In this document: piece after piece, positions 34,778-42,984 of the stretch
Numbering within the stretch: the stretch's first letter is position 1
Layout: the number at the start of each line of letters is the position of its first letter
Assembly (NCBI RefSeq): GCF_963929015.1
Contig: NZ_CAWVHE010000018.1
Coordinates: forward strand, 124,001 to 188,000
Direction: 5' to 3'
Origin: Merdimonas sp963929015
GTDB lineage: Bacteria; Bacillota; Clostridia; Lachnospirales; Lachnospiraceae
DNA length: 64,000 bases
Notes under the pieces: model-generated
What the model saw: only the letters and a program-made list of their open reading frames with translations
What the model was told of the DNA's origin: nothing
Database searches by the model: none
Translations under genes and position numbers: made by a program

Positions 34778-35524
34778 CTAATCATTATACCATTTGTCCC
34801 GTTTCAAAAGCGCGAAAAGGAAGCGACCTTGAAAGAGAGAGGATAAAATCATAAATATATTTGCGATAGAGATGAACAGAAAAGAGGGTATCATCACTCG
34901 CGTGAATTGGTTGGCCAACGGTTTTCTTCCGCGAACTGCCGCCGAAAGACGTGCCATACAGAACAACATGCCGCTGTTGAGAAAAAGCCATGTGCATATC
35001 TGGATGGCTAGAGAACACCACAATTCACTTGGAACGGTGCTGGTAGTGAAAAAGGCTAACGCCATTTGCAGCAAGATGACTCCCACCAGGATCGGGTAGA
35101 CGATCCCCAGCACCTGAAGCATTACGCCGCCGCCGACCCCGCTTCCGCCGCCCCAACTGATTCCTGCCCTTTCACACCACGCCTGCAGCATATGCAGAGC
35201 GGGGCGGTTTTGTTTGCCCTCGACAAAGCCGTTGTTGGAAAGCGCATACAACCGGAACCGGCAGGAATGGCTTTTACAATAGCTTTCCGCCTGGTTGAGG
35301 AATTCCACCACATGGGACGGAAGGCCATCTACATAGAGAGGTACGAAAAGGCACACCGCATCCATGTCGGGGAACAGTCCCAGAACTTTCTGAAAATCCT
35401 GCCGACTGCTGAGGGACACCACCTTCTTTCGGGTGCCCGGAAGAAACAACCGGAATAACCTCGAGAAGAAACGAGAGGCACCGCCTTTTTTCTTGGGACT
35501 TGCATTCAAAATCAGAAGGTTCAT
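34778..35524 (-). CDS. Flavin reductase-like protein with C-terminal membrane helices
   Basis: 248 residues. The N-terminal half is an NADPH-dependent FMN reductase/flavodoxin-like fold (MNLLILNASPKKKGGASRFF, then PLYVDGLPSHVVEFL). The C-terminal half has about three to four membrane helices (130-235). Anchoring such a reductase to the membrane is unusual. It overlaps the next upstream gene by 4 bases, so they form an operon. Electron acceptor unknown. Confidence 0.7.
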   Translation of the reverse strand: MNLLILNASPKKKGGASRFFSRLFRLFLPGTRKKVVSLSSRQDFQKVLGLFPDMDAVCLFVPLYVDGLPSHVVEFLNQAESYCKSHSCRFRLYALSNNGFVEGKQNRPALHMLQAWCERAGISWGGGSGVGGGVMLQVLGIVYPILVGVILLQMALAFFTTSTVPSELWCSLAIQICTWLFLNSGMLFCMARLSAAVRGRKPLANQFTRVMIPSFLFISIANIFMILSSLFQGRFLFALLKRDKWYND

Positions 35525-36018
35525 AAGCCGGCCTCCTTTAACTGCTCAATAGTCTCAAAGAAGACCACCTCCGCCTTCTCATAATCCAGATTCAGCCGGT
35601 TGCGCTCGACAACCTCTTTGGCTATCTCCTGTTCAAATTTCGTGTATTCCCCGTAAAAGCAAACGCACATCAGTTTCCGGCGCGGGTAGCGGCTGATGTG
35701 ATGAGTTTGCCCGCCCCGCCAGGTAAAAAACGGGAGAGAACCGCCGATTGCACGATCCAAGACGGCTTTGATTGGGCTGCTGTATCCTCCGTAACAGCAC
35801 CGGCTGACGATAATCAGCGGATCACTTTGACCAACGAGCGCTCCAATGTGCTGTAGAGAGTCCTTCATGATGCAAAAACCGGCGTTCTTCAACCAGCACT
35901 TGAAACAGCCCTGGCAGGAAACATACTGGTTGTTTGCATACAGGACAACCGAATCCTCACTCGTTTTTTCCGGTGTATAGGTTACCGCATCACCAAGATC
36001 ATGAATGATTACCTTCAT
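35521..36018 (-). CDS. Flavodoxin-family / iron-sulfur flavoprotein-like oxidoreductase
   Basis: 165 residues from ATG 36018 (AGGAG upstream); the open frame extends to 36105 but those residues look like leader. It begins MKVIIHDLGDAV and carries a cysteine cluster CQGCFKCWLKNAGFC at about residues 38-52, as in NADPH-dependent FMN reductases of the iron-sulfur flavoprotein type, then SDPLIIVSRCCYGGYSSPIKAVLDR. First gene of the flavoprotein operon. Confidence 0.75.
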   Translation of the reverse strand: MKVIIHDLGDAVTYTPEKTSEDSVVLYANNQYVSCQGCFKCWLKNAGFCIMKDSLQHIGALVGQSDPLIIVSRCCYGGYSSPIKAVLDRAIGGSLPFFTWRGGQTHHISRYPRRKLMCVCFYGEYTKFEQEIAKEVVERNRLNLDYEKAEVVFFETIEQLKEAGL

Positions 36019-36105
36019 AGGCTGGTTTCTCCTCTTGAAGTGAAAAACATAGAAAACGTGTTCATTGTTTCTGCTGCCAGAATACAATTCAATATAACTT
36101 TCCAT

Positions 36106-36738
36106 TTTAATAATATAATAGGCGACATTAAGTGACTATCCACTTTCGGTAAAATCTGTGTAAATTATAAGGAAAATCAAACAATCGTGACACTGTCTTG
36201 TCGTACATGAGAAGATACAGAAGAAAGAATGCAGGGTAGATCGTTTTGATAATTTCTTTAAGTTGAGGGAACTTCCCTACTTTATTAGGATGTTACCACA
36301 CGATGTTCATATATGCAGATAACGGTTAACTGTTGCGATTTTGTGAACAAACAAAGCAAGAGAAAGACAGAGGCAATGATTCATAAATTGATATAGTTGT
36401 AATTATCCGTACCGCCCTCTTAAAAGATTGGTGCAAAGAAAATATCCGTGTCAGAAGTGGTGCGGCAGACCAATTATCCTAAATGGCCTTTTTCTCTCGC
36501 TTTCTGATATGGTGCAAGCCGATCTCTAAGCAAGGCACAAAACAATCCAAAACAAGCACAAAAAAATGGGACACCCCCGTTATTTACAGGGGTGTCCTAT
36601 AATTCCTCGCCGCTATGGATATCACTAACGCCACTTTCTAAAGTATATCATATTATGACATATTTACGCTAATTTTCATTGTGGGTGATACGGACGACAA
36701 GTTTTGCACCATTTATATAATTGTGACCATCTTACTTA
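36106..36738. other. Gene-poor stretch with a minus-strand terminator
   Basis: About 630 AT-rich bases with no credible gene. GGACACCCC (36569-36577) pairs with GGGGTGTCC (36589-36597); on the minus strand the stem is followed by a T run, so it would end leftward transcripts. A few short codon stretches (for example near 36430-36480) look like decayed mobile-element coding sequence but cannot be assigned. Confidence 0.45.
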
Positions 36739-36844
36739 ATCACTACCTTCTGCGCGGCGGCTACGTCAGTAATAGTTCGCTGTACAATGTGGGGTCAGTC
36801 GGATACTATTGGTCATGCGTCTCTCGTCCCGGAAGAAAAGCGTG
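36739..36844 (+). pseudogene. Fragment resembling a FISUMP-type repeat-domain protein
   Basis: One frame reads HYLLRGGYVSNSSLYNVGSV then GYYWS, the kind of sequence found near the C-terminus of Fibrobacter-type paralogous domain surface proteins. It runs without a start into the next gene in another frame and stops. Interpreted as one side of a recombination junction. Confidence 0.4.
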
Positions 36845-37377
36845 AGGAAATCGAAGCACTGATCCGTCAGAAAGAAGCGAAAGCACAACGTGAGGCTGAA
36901 GCTGCCAGACGGTTTGCTGTGATTCATTTCCATGAGGACGGGGATGATTTTCATTTCACTTCCGACCTGCGGAACAACTTCTACAGTGCTGCTTATCTCT
37001 ATCGGAATTTTATGCGGGAGAATGAGGGCAGGCTGACCTTGGACAGTCTGGCGCTTTCCTTTGGAGTACATCAGCCCATCGATGACCTGACCTTCTCTGT
37101 CTTATGCGCCGCTATGGAGCATGATGACCGGATCACCGCTCTCCTGGAATTTGATTTTGACGATGGAACGATCAGCGTAAAAGAGCAGGGAGATTCGGAG
37201 TGGCGGACTTATCGTCTGAAAGATGTTTCTACTGCGGTCTACCGTGCCGAGCGCAAATCTACGATTCCGATAGCAGCAAGAGAGCTGATTTTTGAAGAAG
37301 CATTGCGGGATCGGGAGATTGACTGGCAGTCTTCCGAACAGGCAGAAGAAACAACGCCGCCAGTTCAGGAGATGTGA
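36787..37377 (+). CDS. Conjugative-element-associated hypothetical protein, 5' end replaced
   Basis: 196 residues. From LVPEEKREEIEAL (residue 13) on it reads as a real protein: a charged coiled-coil helix, then acidic alpha/beta sequence (FAVIHFHEDGDDFHF; LEFDFDDGTISVKEQG) and an acidic tail. The first dozen residues come from the junction with the fragment before it, and there is no ribosome-binding site. Similar proteins, as I recall, occur in Tn1549-like elements. Probably non-functional here; no known function. Confidence 0.5.
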   Translation: MWGQSDTIGHASLVPEEKREEIEALIRQKEAKAQREAEAARRFAVIHFHEDGDDFHFTSDLRNNFYSAAYLYRNFMRENEGRLTLDSLALSFGVHQPIDDLTFSVLCAAMEHDDRITALLEFDFDDGTISVKEQGDSEWRTYRLKDVSTAVYRAERKSTIPIAARELIFEEALRDREIDWQSSEQAEETTPPVQEM

Positions 37378-37781
37378 TGCGAAAAGGAACACCCCTATGA
37401 GCCGCCTGTCGGCCCCGTGTTGCGATTTTGTGGGCGAGGTCGAGGAAGTATCCCTCCCCGCCGGTTTGCGAGGCGTTTGCGGCCCGTGCGAAGGCAGGCT
37501 CCGCCCATGGAAAAGCGACGGTTCCCCGTGCGGATACAGGGTCGAAAATCAAGCAGGAGAAAGGGACGGTGCCGCATGGCGGCCCCGCCCCAGCTCACTG
37601 CGTCCGGCAGAGCCGGTCGCTTCAAGGCTTTCCGCCGCTTCTGAAAGAAATGGCATTACGGTGCCGGATTTGGAACAATAGGTTCCTGGACAGGTGCTTC
37701 AACTCCCCCAAGGCCCAGAAGTTTCAACGAATGACGCGGTGCTTTGGCAGGTTCCTATGAATAAGAAGGAGGATTTCAGAC
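37378..37781 (+). other. GC-rich stretch between conjugative-element genes
   Basis: About 400 bases, clearly richer in G+C than the flanks, open in several frames at once on both strands, which is a composition effect. One frame (37397-37681) could encode a basic peptide, but there is no convincing protein family or start. A ribosome-binding site AAGGAGG for the next gene ends the stretch. Confidence 0.4.
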
Positions 37782-38055
37782 ATGCAGGATACAGAGGCAG
37801 AAAAGAAAGAAATCAAACGCCGCTTCCAGCTCTGGATCAGACCGTCCACCCTGGAGCTGGCGGATACTCTCTATAAAAAAGACAACTGTGACAGCAAGAG
37901 CGAATTCATCGAAAAGGCCGTGTTGTTTTATGCCGGATATCTTTCCGCAGAGGACAACAAAACCTATCTCCCTAATATCGTCACCTCCACGTTGAAAAGC
38001 ATTGTAGCGGAGAGTGATCACCGGCAGAACCGGATGATCTTCAAGATGGCTGTGG
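37782..38055 (+). pseudogene. Relaxosome-type accessory gene, 5' part (split by IS21-family element)
   Basis: Starts MQDTEAEKKEIKRRFQLWIR after AAGGAGG. The first 90 residues look like a small basic DNA-binding accessory protein of conjugative elements (MobC/ribbon-helix-helix-like). It continues after the insertion at 40811-40974. Removing the element and one copy of GGCTGTGG restores one uninterrupted 145-codon frame through KMAVELAVMMN. Interrupted, so inactive as drawn. Confidence 0.75.
38048..38055 (+). repeat. Target-site duplication, left copy
   Basis: GGCTGTGG, identical to 40803-40810. IS21-family elements make 4-8 bp duplications. Confidence 0.85.
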
Positions 38056-38062
38056 TGTGCGT

Positions 38063-38201
38063 GGTAAGGTGATTTTACAGCCACAGGGTAAGGAGTTTTT
38101 TACATGGTACGGTAAGGAGTTTTTTACATCACGCGGTAACGACTTTTTTACATGACAGGGTAAGGAGTTTTTTCCATCGTCCGGTAATCACTTTTTTACA
38201 T
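38063..38201 (+). repeat. Left terminal array of IS21-family element (6 x 24 bp)
   Basis: Copies begin at 38063, 38087, 38111, 38135, 38159 and 38183, consensus GGTAAGGAGTTTTTTACAT with a few changes and a variable 5-base linker. Presumed transposase binding sites. Confidence 0.85.
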
Positions 38202-38287
38202 CCCCTGCGGCGAGTTTTATCACAGGAGGAGTCAGCGGTTCATCCGATTTTGTATACTGTAAGCAGTACACAAGAGAGGAGACCTTT

Positions 38288-39862
38288 ATGCTGACAAAAA
38301 CAAAAATGCAGGAAATACAGGATCTAAAACTGCAAGGTTACACAAAAGCTGATATTATCAGATACTATGAAGCGCAGGGGCGCAAGCCTCCCAGCCGTCC
38401 CACGATCAGCAAGTATTATGACATGGATGTGCTCCCGGATGATCCCGGCGCTAAGCTCGCAAAACCAAAAACCTTTGACGCAGAACCTTTCCGCAGCACG
38501 ATTATCAGGATCCTTGAGGCGAACAGTGGGAAAAGTTTCTGTATGTCATCTGTTTACGATGTCCTGGAAGAAAAATTCATCGAAAACGGAGACTATGAAA
38601 AACTTCCCGGTAACCAGCAGACTCTCCGGAACTACATCCATTATCTTGAGGATTCCGGACAGGTCAACAGGGAACCGGAGCACCGCCGTATCTATGATTA
38701 TGTTTTTGATACACCGCCCGGGGAACAGATGCTCATCGACTTCGGTGAGGAGACTCTCTCAAAAACAACGCACATCCATTTCATCTGCCTTTTGCTGCGT
38801 TACAGTCGTTTTTTATGCGTTTATGCACAGGATCACAAGTATAACTCGGAAGAAGCCTGTAAGGCGATCTATCATAGTTTCTGCAGGCTTGGAGGGCGCC
38901 CTAAAGAACTGGTCATCGATCAGGACGCCGTGTTTGTCTCCAGTGAAACCTATGGTGAAGTCATCAAGACCAGGACCTTTGAAGATTTCTGTACAGAACA
39001 GGATATCCGGCTCTGGGTGTGTAATAAGGCGGACCCGGAAAGCAAGGGACCTATCGAAAACTCTGTTGGGTTCGTGAAGAAAAACTTCTTCAGTGCGCGG
39101 AAGGTCACCTGTATTGATGATGTATGGCGTTCCCTTCCCGGATGGCTGGAACGCAAAAACCAGCGGATCCACCGTTCCACCTTACGGGTCCCAAAAGCAG
39201 TCTACGACAGCGTTGAACGGTCAGCCATGCAGCCTCTTCTTCCATCCGTGTATGAAACATCTCCGAATACGTTCCGCACTTATGAAATCGCGGCAATGCC
39301 TTACGTCCTGTATAAATCTTGCAGGTATTCGGTTCCACGTGATTATGCTTTCAAAACGGTACGATTCAAAGTTGTCAGTGGGAAAATCCACATTTATGAC
39401 GATCAGCTGAACTATATCTGTTCCCATAATCTCAGCGAGAGGAAAGGAAGTGTCAATCAGCTCCCGGAACACCGGAAACAGGACTCCGGAGACTGGATCG
39501 AGATCATGGAACGTCTCCGTGGGAAATGGAACTGCTATGACTTCCAGCACTTCATCAATGGTGTGAAAAAGGAAAATCCACGGCATATCTCCAAACAGCT
39601 TCGGGCAATTGAACAGTTCCTTGATTCTGAGAATCCGGATAAATCCCTGGTAGCGCAGGTGATGAAAGAATGCTGCCAGAAATACCGGTATCAGTTCTCA
39701 CAGTTTAAAGTTGTTTACAGCCTTGCAAAAGCCGGCCGGGAACTGGCCACAGACGACTGCCGTGCCCAGGTTCCATCCGGCAGTGTCAGCTATACGGATC
39801 TTTCCGTTTATGCAAAAGCCTTTCAGGAACGCACAGAAAGGAAGGAGGCTGCTGCTCGATGA
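38288..39862 (+). CDS. istA: IS21-family transposase IstA
   Basis: 524-residue DDE transposase. N-terminal helix-turn-helix (MLTKTKMQEIQDLKLQGYTKADI), then an RNase H-like core with Asp in QMLIDFGEETL, Asp in VIDQDAVFVS and Glu in ESKGPIENSVGFVKK as the likely catalytic triad. The C-terminal part resembles the IstA beta-barrel. AGAGGAG precedes the ATG. Overlaps istB by 4 bases. Confidence 0.9.
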   Translation: MLTKTKMQEIQDLKLQGYTKADIIRYYEAQGRKPPSRPTISKYYDMDVLPDDPGAKLAKPKTFDAEPFRSTIIRILEANSGKSFCMSSVYDVLEEKFIENGDYEKLPGNQQTLRNYIHYLEDSGQVNREPEHRRIYDYVFDTPPGEQMLIDFGEETLSKTTHIHFICLLLRYSRFLCVYAQDHKYNSEEACKAIYHSFCRLGGRPKELVIDQDAVFVSSETYGEVIKTRTFEDFCTEQDIRLWVCNKADPESKGPIENSVGFVKKNFFSARKVTCIDDVWRSLPGWLERKNQRIHRSTLRVPKAVYDSVERSAMQPLLPSVYETSPNTFRTYEIAAMPYVLYKSCRYSVPRDYAFKTVRFKVVSGKIHIYDDQLNYICSHNLSERKGSVNQLPEHRKQDSGDWIEIMERLRGKWNCYDFQHFINGVKKENPRHISKQLRAIEQFLDSENPDKSLVAQVMKECCQKYRYQFSQFKVVYSLAKAGRELATDDCRAQVPSGSVSYTDLSVYAKAFQERTERKEAAAR

Positions 39863-40662
39863 ACCGTGAAATCTTAAAAAGTATGGATACCGGCCATATC
39901 CCCGTACAGCGGCTCACGGCCCTGCTTGAAACGTTCGCCTTGAAGCACGCGGCGCGTATGCTTCCGGATCTTCTGGAAACTGCAGATCTGCAGGTCTCCT
40001 CCTGCAGGGAATTCCTTCTGGCTGTTCTTGAGACCGAAGTCAAAGGTCGGAATGAACGGCGTCGGAAGCGCAACTATTCCGCAGCGCATTTTCCACCAAA
40101 TATCCGACCATTGGAAGAGTTTGATCCGGAAGAGCTGGAGTCAGGTATCACCCACGCACAACTCTCCGTTTTAAAAGAATTATCTTGGCTGGACAACTGC
40201 GGAAACCTTGTCTTTGCGGGGCCTCCGGGCCTCGGTAAGACCATGGTTGCCTGTGGCCTTGGCCTACAGGCTGTCAACAGCGGCTATACTGTATGTTTTG
40301 AGAAGATGACCAGCCTGATCAAGATCCTTGATACCGCAGAGACAGAGCGTGCAGCCGGATTCCGGCTCAAAAATATCAAGAAAGCGCAGCTTGTCATAAT
40401 TGATGAGATCGGCTACACACCGATCAGCCGCGGACAGGCAAACAGGTTTTTCACATTTATCAGTGATACCTATGAAACCAGTTCCATCATCTTTACCACC
40501 AACAAAGAGATCGTTGACTGGGCTGAGATGATGGGGGATCCGGTACTTACCACTGCAATGCTGGACCGGATCCTGCACCATGCCAAGTGTTACTCTTTCC
40601 GTGGGGAATCCTACCGGCTGAAGCACCCTGACCTTTACCCACAGGGAGAAACAGGGATGTAA
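39859..40662 (+). CDS. istB: IS21-family helper ATPase IstB
   Basis: 267-residue AAA+ ATPase that selects target DNA for IstA and resembles DnaC. Walker A GPPGLGKT (near residue 115) and Walker B VIIDEIGY (near 178) are intact, as is the sensor FTTNKE. Start lies inside the end of istA (ATGA overlap), implying coupled translation. Confidence 0.92.
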   Translation: MNREILKSMDTGHIPVQRLTALLETFALKHAARMLPDLLETADLQVSSCREFLLAVLETEVKGRNERRRKRNYSAAHFPPNIRPLEEFDPEELESGITHAQLSVLKELSWLDNCGNLVFAGPPGLGKTMVACGLGLQAVNSGYTVCFEKMTSLIKILDTAETERAAGFRLKNIKKAQLVIIDEIGYTPISRGQANRFFTFISDTYETSSIIFTTNKEIVDWAEMMGDPVLTTAMLDRILHHAKCYSFRGESYRLKHPDLYPQGETGM

Positions 40663-40795
40663 AAAACTGCTTACCGGGTAAAGTAAAAAAGTGCTTACCT
40701 TACGATGTAAAAATCTGCTTACTAAGGTATGTAAAAAACTCCTTACCATACGGTGTAAAAAACATCTTACCTAACAATGTAAAAAAGTGGTTGAC
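40657..40795 (+). repeat. Right terminal array of IS21-family element (6 x 24 bp)
   Basis: Inverted copies of the left motif begin at 40657, 40681, 40705, 40729, 40753 and 40777, again exactly 24 bases apart (consensus ATGTAAAAAACTGCTTACC). The first copy overlaps the end of istB. Confidence 0.85.
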
Positions 40796-40802
40796 ATTTG
40801 CA

Positions 40803-40974
40803 GGCTGTGGAGCTGGCGGTGATGATGAACGTGGTTGCAGCGAATAACAACATCGATCCAGTGTCACTGGAACGCTTGCGTGGAGAATGTGTCAAAGAAG
40901 TCAAAAGGCTGAATGGTGCGTTCTCTTTCGATGATGCGGTGAGTTGGCAGAATGGATGGGAGGAAGACGAGTGA
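40803..40974 (+). pseudogene. Relaxosome-type accessory gene, 3' part
   Basis: Continuation of the gene at 37782: after the second GGCTGTGG it reads ELAVMMNVVAANNNIDPVSL and on to WQNGWEEDE-stop. No start of its own. The restored protein is 145 residues. Confidence 0.75.
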
Positions 40975-40989
40975 AATGGATAAAGTAGA

Positions 40990-41018
40990 TTACAATTTAA
41001 CGTACAGTATGATATAAT
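40990..41018 (+). promoter_or_regulatory. Promoter of the TIR-domain gene
   Basis: TTACAA (40990) and TATAAT (41013) with 17-base spacing, 55 bases before the start codon. The gene is thus independently expressed inside the mobile element. Confidence 0.65.
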
Positions 41019-41073
41019 AATTTTCAAGTTGTTTGGAAAAGAGAATGAGAAAAATATGTAGAAGGAGATGCAT

Positions 41074-42099
41074 ATGGAGAATAGAATTGTTATTTCCGAT
41101 GAGGCAGAAAGTGTGTTGAAAGAGATAGTAGATAATGAGAAAGTATCGGATTATTGGAAAAATAGATTTGAAAATTTAAGTAATCGAGATGATACGATTC
41201 TCAGAGGCTGTTTTAAGGAATTAAGAGAATCTGGTTTGATACATGTTCAATGGGGAGATAACTATCCTTATCAAATACAAATCCTTAAAGATGGTTATTT
41301 GTATGAGGAAAAGAAAGAGCAAGAAAGAAGATTAGGCATGTCGCAATTTGAAAAGGAACTACATGATTTATTAAAAAGAACAGAAAGCATTCAACCTCCG
41401 GCTAATGCAGCAGCGGGAGATTTTGATTTACATAAGTATAATCAGCCAAGTGAGGATTGGATGAATGATTTTGATATTTTTTATAACAAATATTTGAAAG
41501 AACATGCTCTTGGTTCAAGAATTAAAACTATTTTATTTCATCGTAACTTAGGCGCATATAGGCAACTTGTATCGTGTCTTAAAAGTATTAGTAAGGATCA
41601 GGAATTTATTGATAAAATGAATGGTATCGAAAAAACAACGGTTCCAGTATACCAAGCCAATATGCTTCCAGAATATGATGTTTTTCTTTCTCATGCCAAC
41701 AAGGACAAAGCTGATCTCGTAGATGAGTTGAATGATTCTCTTGAAAAACTTGGCGTGAAAATATTTTATGATAAAAAATCTCTTGAATGGGGAGATAAAT
41801 GGAAAGACCGTATTTTAGATGGAACGAAAAAAGCTGAATTTGCTATTATTGTAATTTCAGAAAATTTCTTTGATCGTGAATGGACAGAAAAGGAACTAAA
41901 TGAATTCTTGAATAGGCAAAATAGAAATGGACAGAAATTGATATTGCCGATTGTTCACAATATTACTAACGAAGATTTACGGAACAAGTATCCCTCGGTT
42001 GCAGATATTCAAGCTATAGATTCTAAAGCATATTCTTGTGATGAAATTGCTTTACTATTTGCTCGACAACTGATTAAACGATTGAAGGCGCAAAACTAG
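41074..42099 (+). CDS. TIR-domain protein, candidate defence effector
   Basis: 341 residues from ATG 41074 (AAGGAG 7 bases upstream). The first 85 residues look like a winged-helix-type domain (RDDTILRGCFKELRESGLIHVQW). A helical middle follows, then a TIR domain from about residue 200: EYDVFLSHANKDKADL, DKKSLEWGDKW, FAIIVISENFF and WTEKEL, with Glu274 in the position of the TIR NADase glutamate. Noticeably more A+T-rich than its neighbours, suggesting separate acquisition. Bacterial TIR proteins often degrade NAD in anti-phage defence; no partner gene is visible. Confidence 0.85.
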   Translation: MENRIVISDEAESVLKEIVDNEKVSDYWKNRFENLSNRDDTILRGCFKELRESGLIHVQWGDNYPYQIQILKDGYLYEEKKEQERRLGMSQFEKELHDLLKRTESIQPPANAAAGDFDLHKYNQPSEDWMNDFDIFYNKYLKEHALGSRIKTILFHRNLGAYRQLVSCLKSISKDQEFIDKMNGIEKTTVPVYQANMLPEYDVFLSHANKDKADLVDELNDSLEKLGVKIFYDKKSLEWGDKWKDRILDGTKKAEFAIIVISENFFDREWTEKELNEFLNRQNRNGQKLILPIVHNITNEDLRNKYPSVADIQAIDSKAYSCDEIALLFARQLIKRLKAQN

Positions 42100-42148
42100 T
42101 ATCAGCCTATTATATATATAATATATATAAGGAAATATAGTATCCCGG

Positions 42149-42235
42149 CAGGAAATCTCTTACGAGGTCTCCTGCTTTTTCTTTACTCTAAAACGGAAGG
42201 AGGATTCTCATGATCCGTCTTGTCACTATCAAATG
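42149..42235 (+). repeat. Duplicate of the relaxase leader and start, copy 1
   Basis: The hairpin GCAGGA...TCCTGC with T run, then ACTCTAAAACGGAAGGAGG and a start ATG reading MIRLVTIK-stop. It matches 45060-45145, where the same leader leads into MARLVTKFKYL. About 85 bases at roughly 85 percent identity. The hairpin also acts as a terminator for the TIR gene. Confidence 0.75.
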
Positions 42236-42255
42236 ATTAACAGGTAAAAAAGAAA

Positions 42256-42305
42256 TTGCAGTCCCATATATCTTCTGATATAATATTAGTTAGCAATAAC
42301 TAACC
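42256..42305 (+). promoter_or_regulatory. Promoter and GTTAG-N6-CTAAC operator of the four-gene cargo
   Basis: TTGCAG (42256) and TATAAT (42279) with 17-base spacing. The palindrome GTTAG-CAATAA-CTAAC (42289-42304) begins 5 bases after the -10 and so covers the start of transcription, as expected for a repressor site. The same palindrome stands before 46746 (twice) and before 61621. Confidence 0.8.
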
Positions 42306-42330
42306 TATTTGCGCATAGGAGGATAGAGCT

Positions 42331-42984
42331 ATGTTTACTGTTCGTCCATATAAGGAAGAAGATGCTGCGGCCTGCGGGGATTGCTTTTACGAAGGATTCT
42401 TTTCATGCTCTGTGGATCAGAACGATAAAATATTTTTGCGTGATTATGCACAGGTTCTGATTGAAAAATGTAATTTTACCTATGTGGCGGAAACAGAGGA
42501 TCATCAGGTCGTAGGATTTATCTGCGGAAAATATGATAAGCGTTTCAGCAAGGCTCTGGCAGCTCAGTATGAGACAAAAAAGCACTATGGCCGTTGGTGT
42601 AAAATGTTCCTCAAGTTCTATCTGAAAAGATATAAAATGTCAGCACCATTCCAGAAGCAGTTTGATGCCTTTTTCCGTCAGCTACAGGAAAGGGATAAGG
42701 AAACCGTTGGGAAATGCGATCTGGAACTCGTTGCCCTTTCGTCCAGAAGGAATTACAGAAAGGGGTTGGGAACCGCATTGGTCACACAATTTTTGAATCG
42801 GGCAAAAGCTGATGGAGCAGATCGTGTGCGGCTTTTTACGAACACTCTTGCATCGTGGGAGTTTTATGAAAAACGTGGATTTAAGAAAGTGGCAGAGAAG
42901 CCCTTTCAGGATGGCTCCGGCAATCAGTCCCTCGTTTATGAGTACGTTTTGAAGGAGCATGAATATGAAAAACACCATCTGTGA
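42331..42984 (+). CDS. GNAT family N-acetyltransferase
   Basis: 217 residues. Acetyl-CoA-binding motif A is visible as LVALSSRRNYRKGLGTALVTQFL (R-x-x-G-x-G type), followed by a typical ASWEFYEKRGFKKV end. A longer middle helix region (80-125) is unusual. Substrate unknown. AGGAGG precedes the ATG. Its last 20 bases overlap the next gene, so the four cargo genes form one operon. Confidence 0.85.
   Translation: MFTVRPYKEEDAAACGDCFYEGFFSCSVDQNDKIFLRDYAQVLIEKCNFTYVAETEDHQVVGFICGKYDKRFSKALAAQYETKKHYGRWCKMFLKFYLKRYKMSAPFQKQFDAFFRQLQERDKETVGKCDLELVALSSRRNYRKGLGTALVTQFLNRAKADGADRVRLFTNTLASWEFYEKRGFKKVAEKPFQDGSGNQSLVYEYVLKEHEYEKHHL

Larger units (their letters stand above)
38056..40802 (+). mobile_element. 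IS21-family insertion sequence, 2747 bp
   Basis: Bounded by perfect 8-bp duplications GGCTGTGG. It carries istA and istB with the usual 4-base overlap. The ends start TG and finish CA. Each end carries six copies of a 19-base motif, GGTAAGGAGTTTTTTACAT on the left and its complement on the right, spaced exactly 24 bases apart (left from 38063, right from 40657). Both genes are intact, so the element may still be active. Confidence 0.9.

Noticed and set aside
37397..37681. Possible genes in the GC-rich stretch
   Set aside because: Several frames are open simultaneously on both strands; no start signal or family match separates a real gene from composition.
38063..38201. CRISPR-like array of 24-bp periodicity
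   Set aside because: The units are nearly contiguous with 5-base linkers, they lie at the end of an insertion sequence and recur inverted at the other end, and there are no cas genes.
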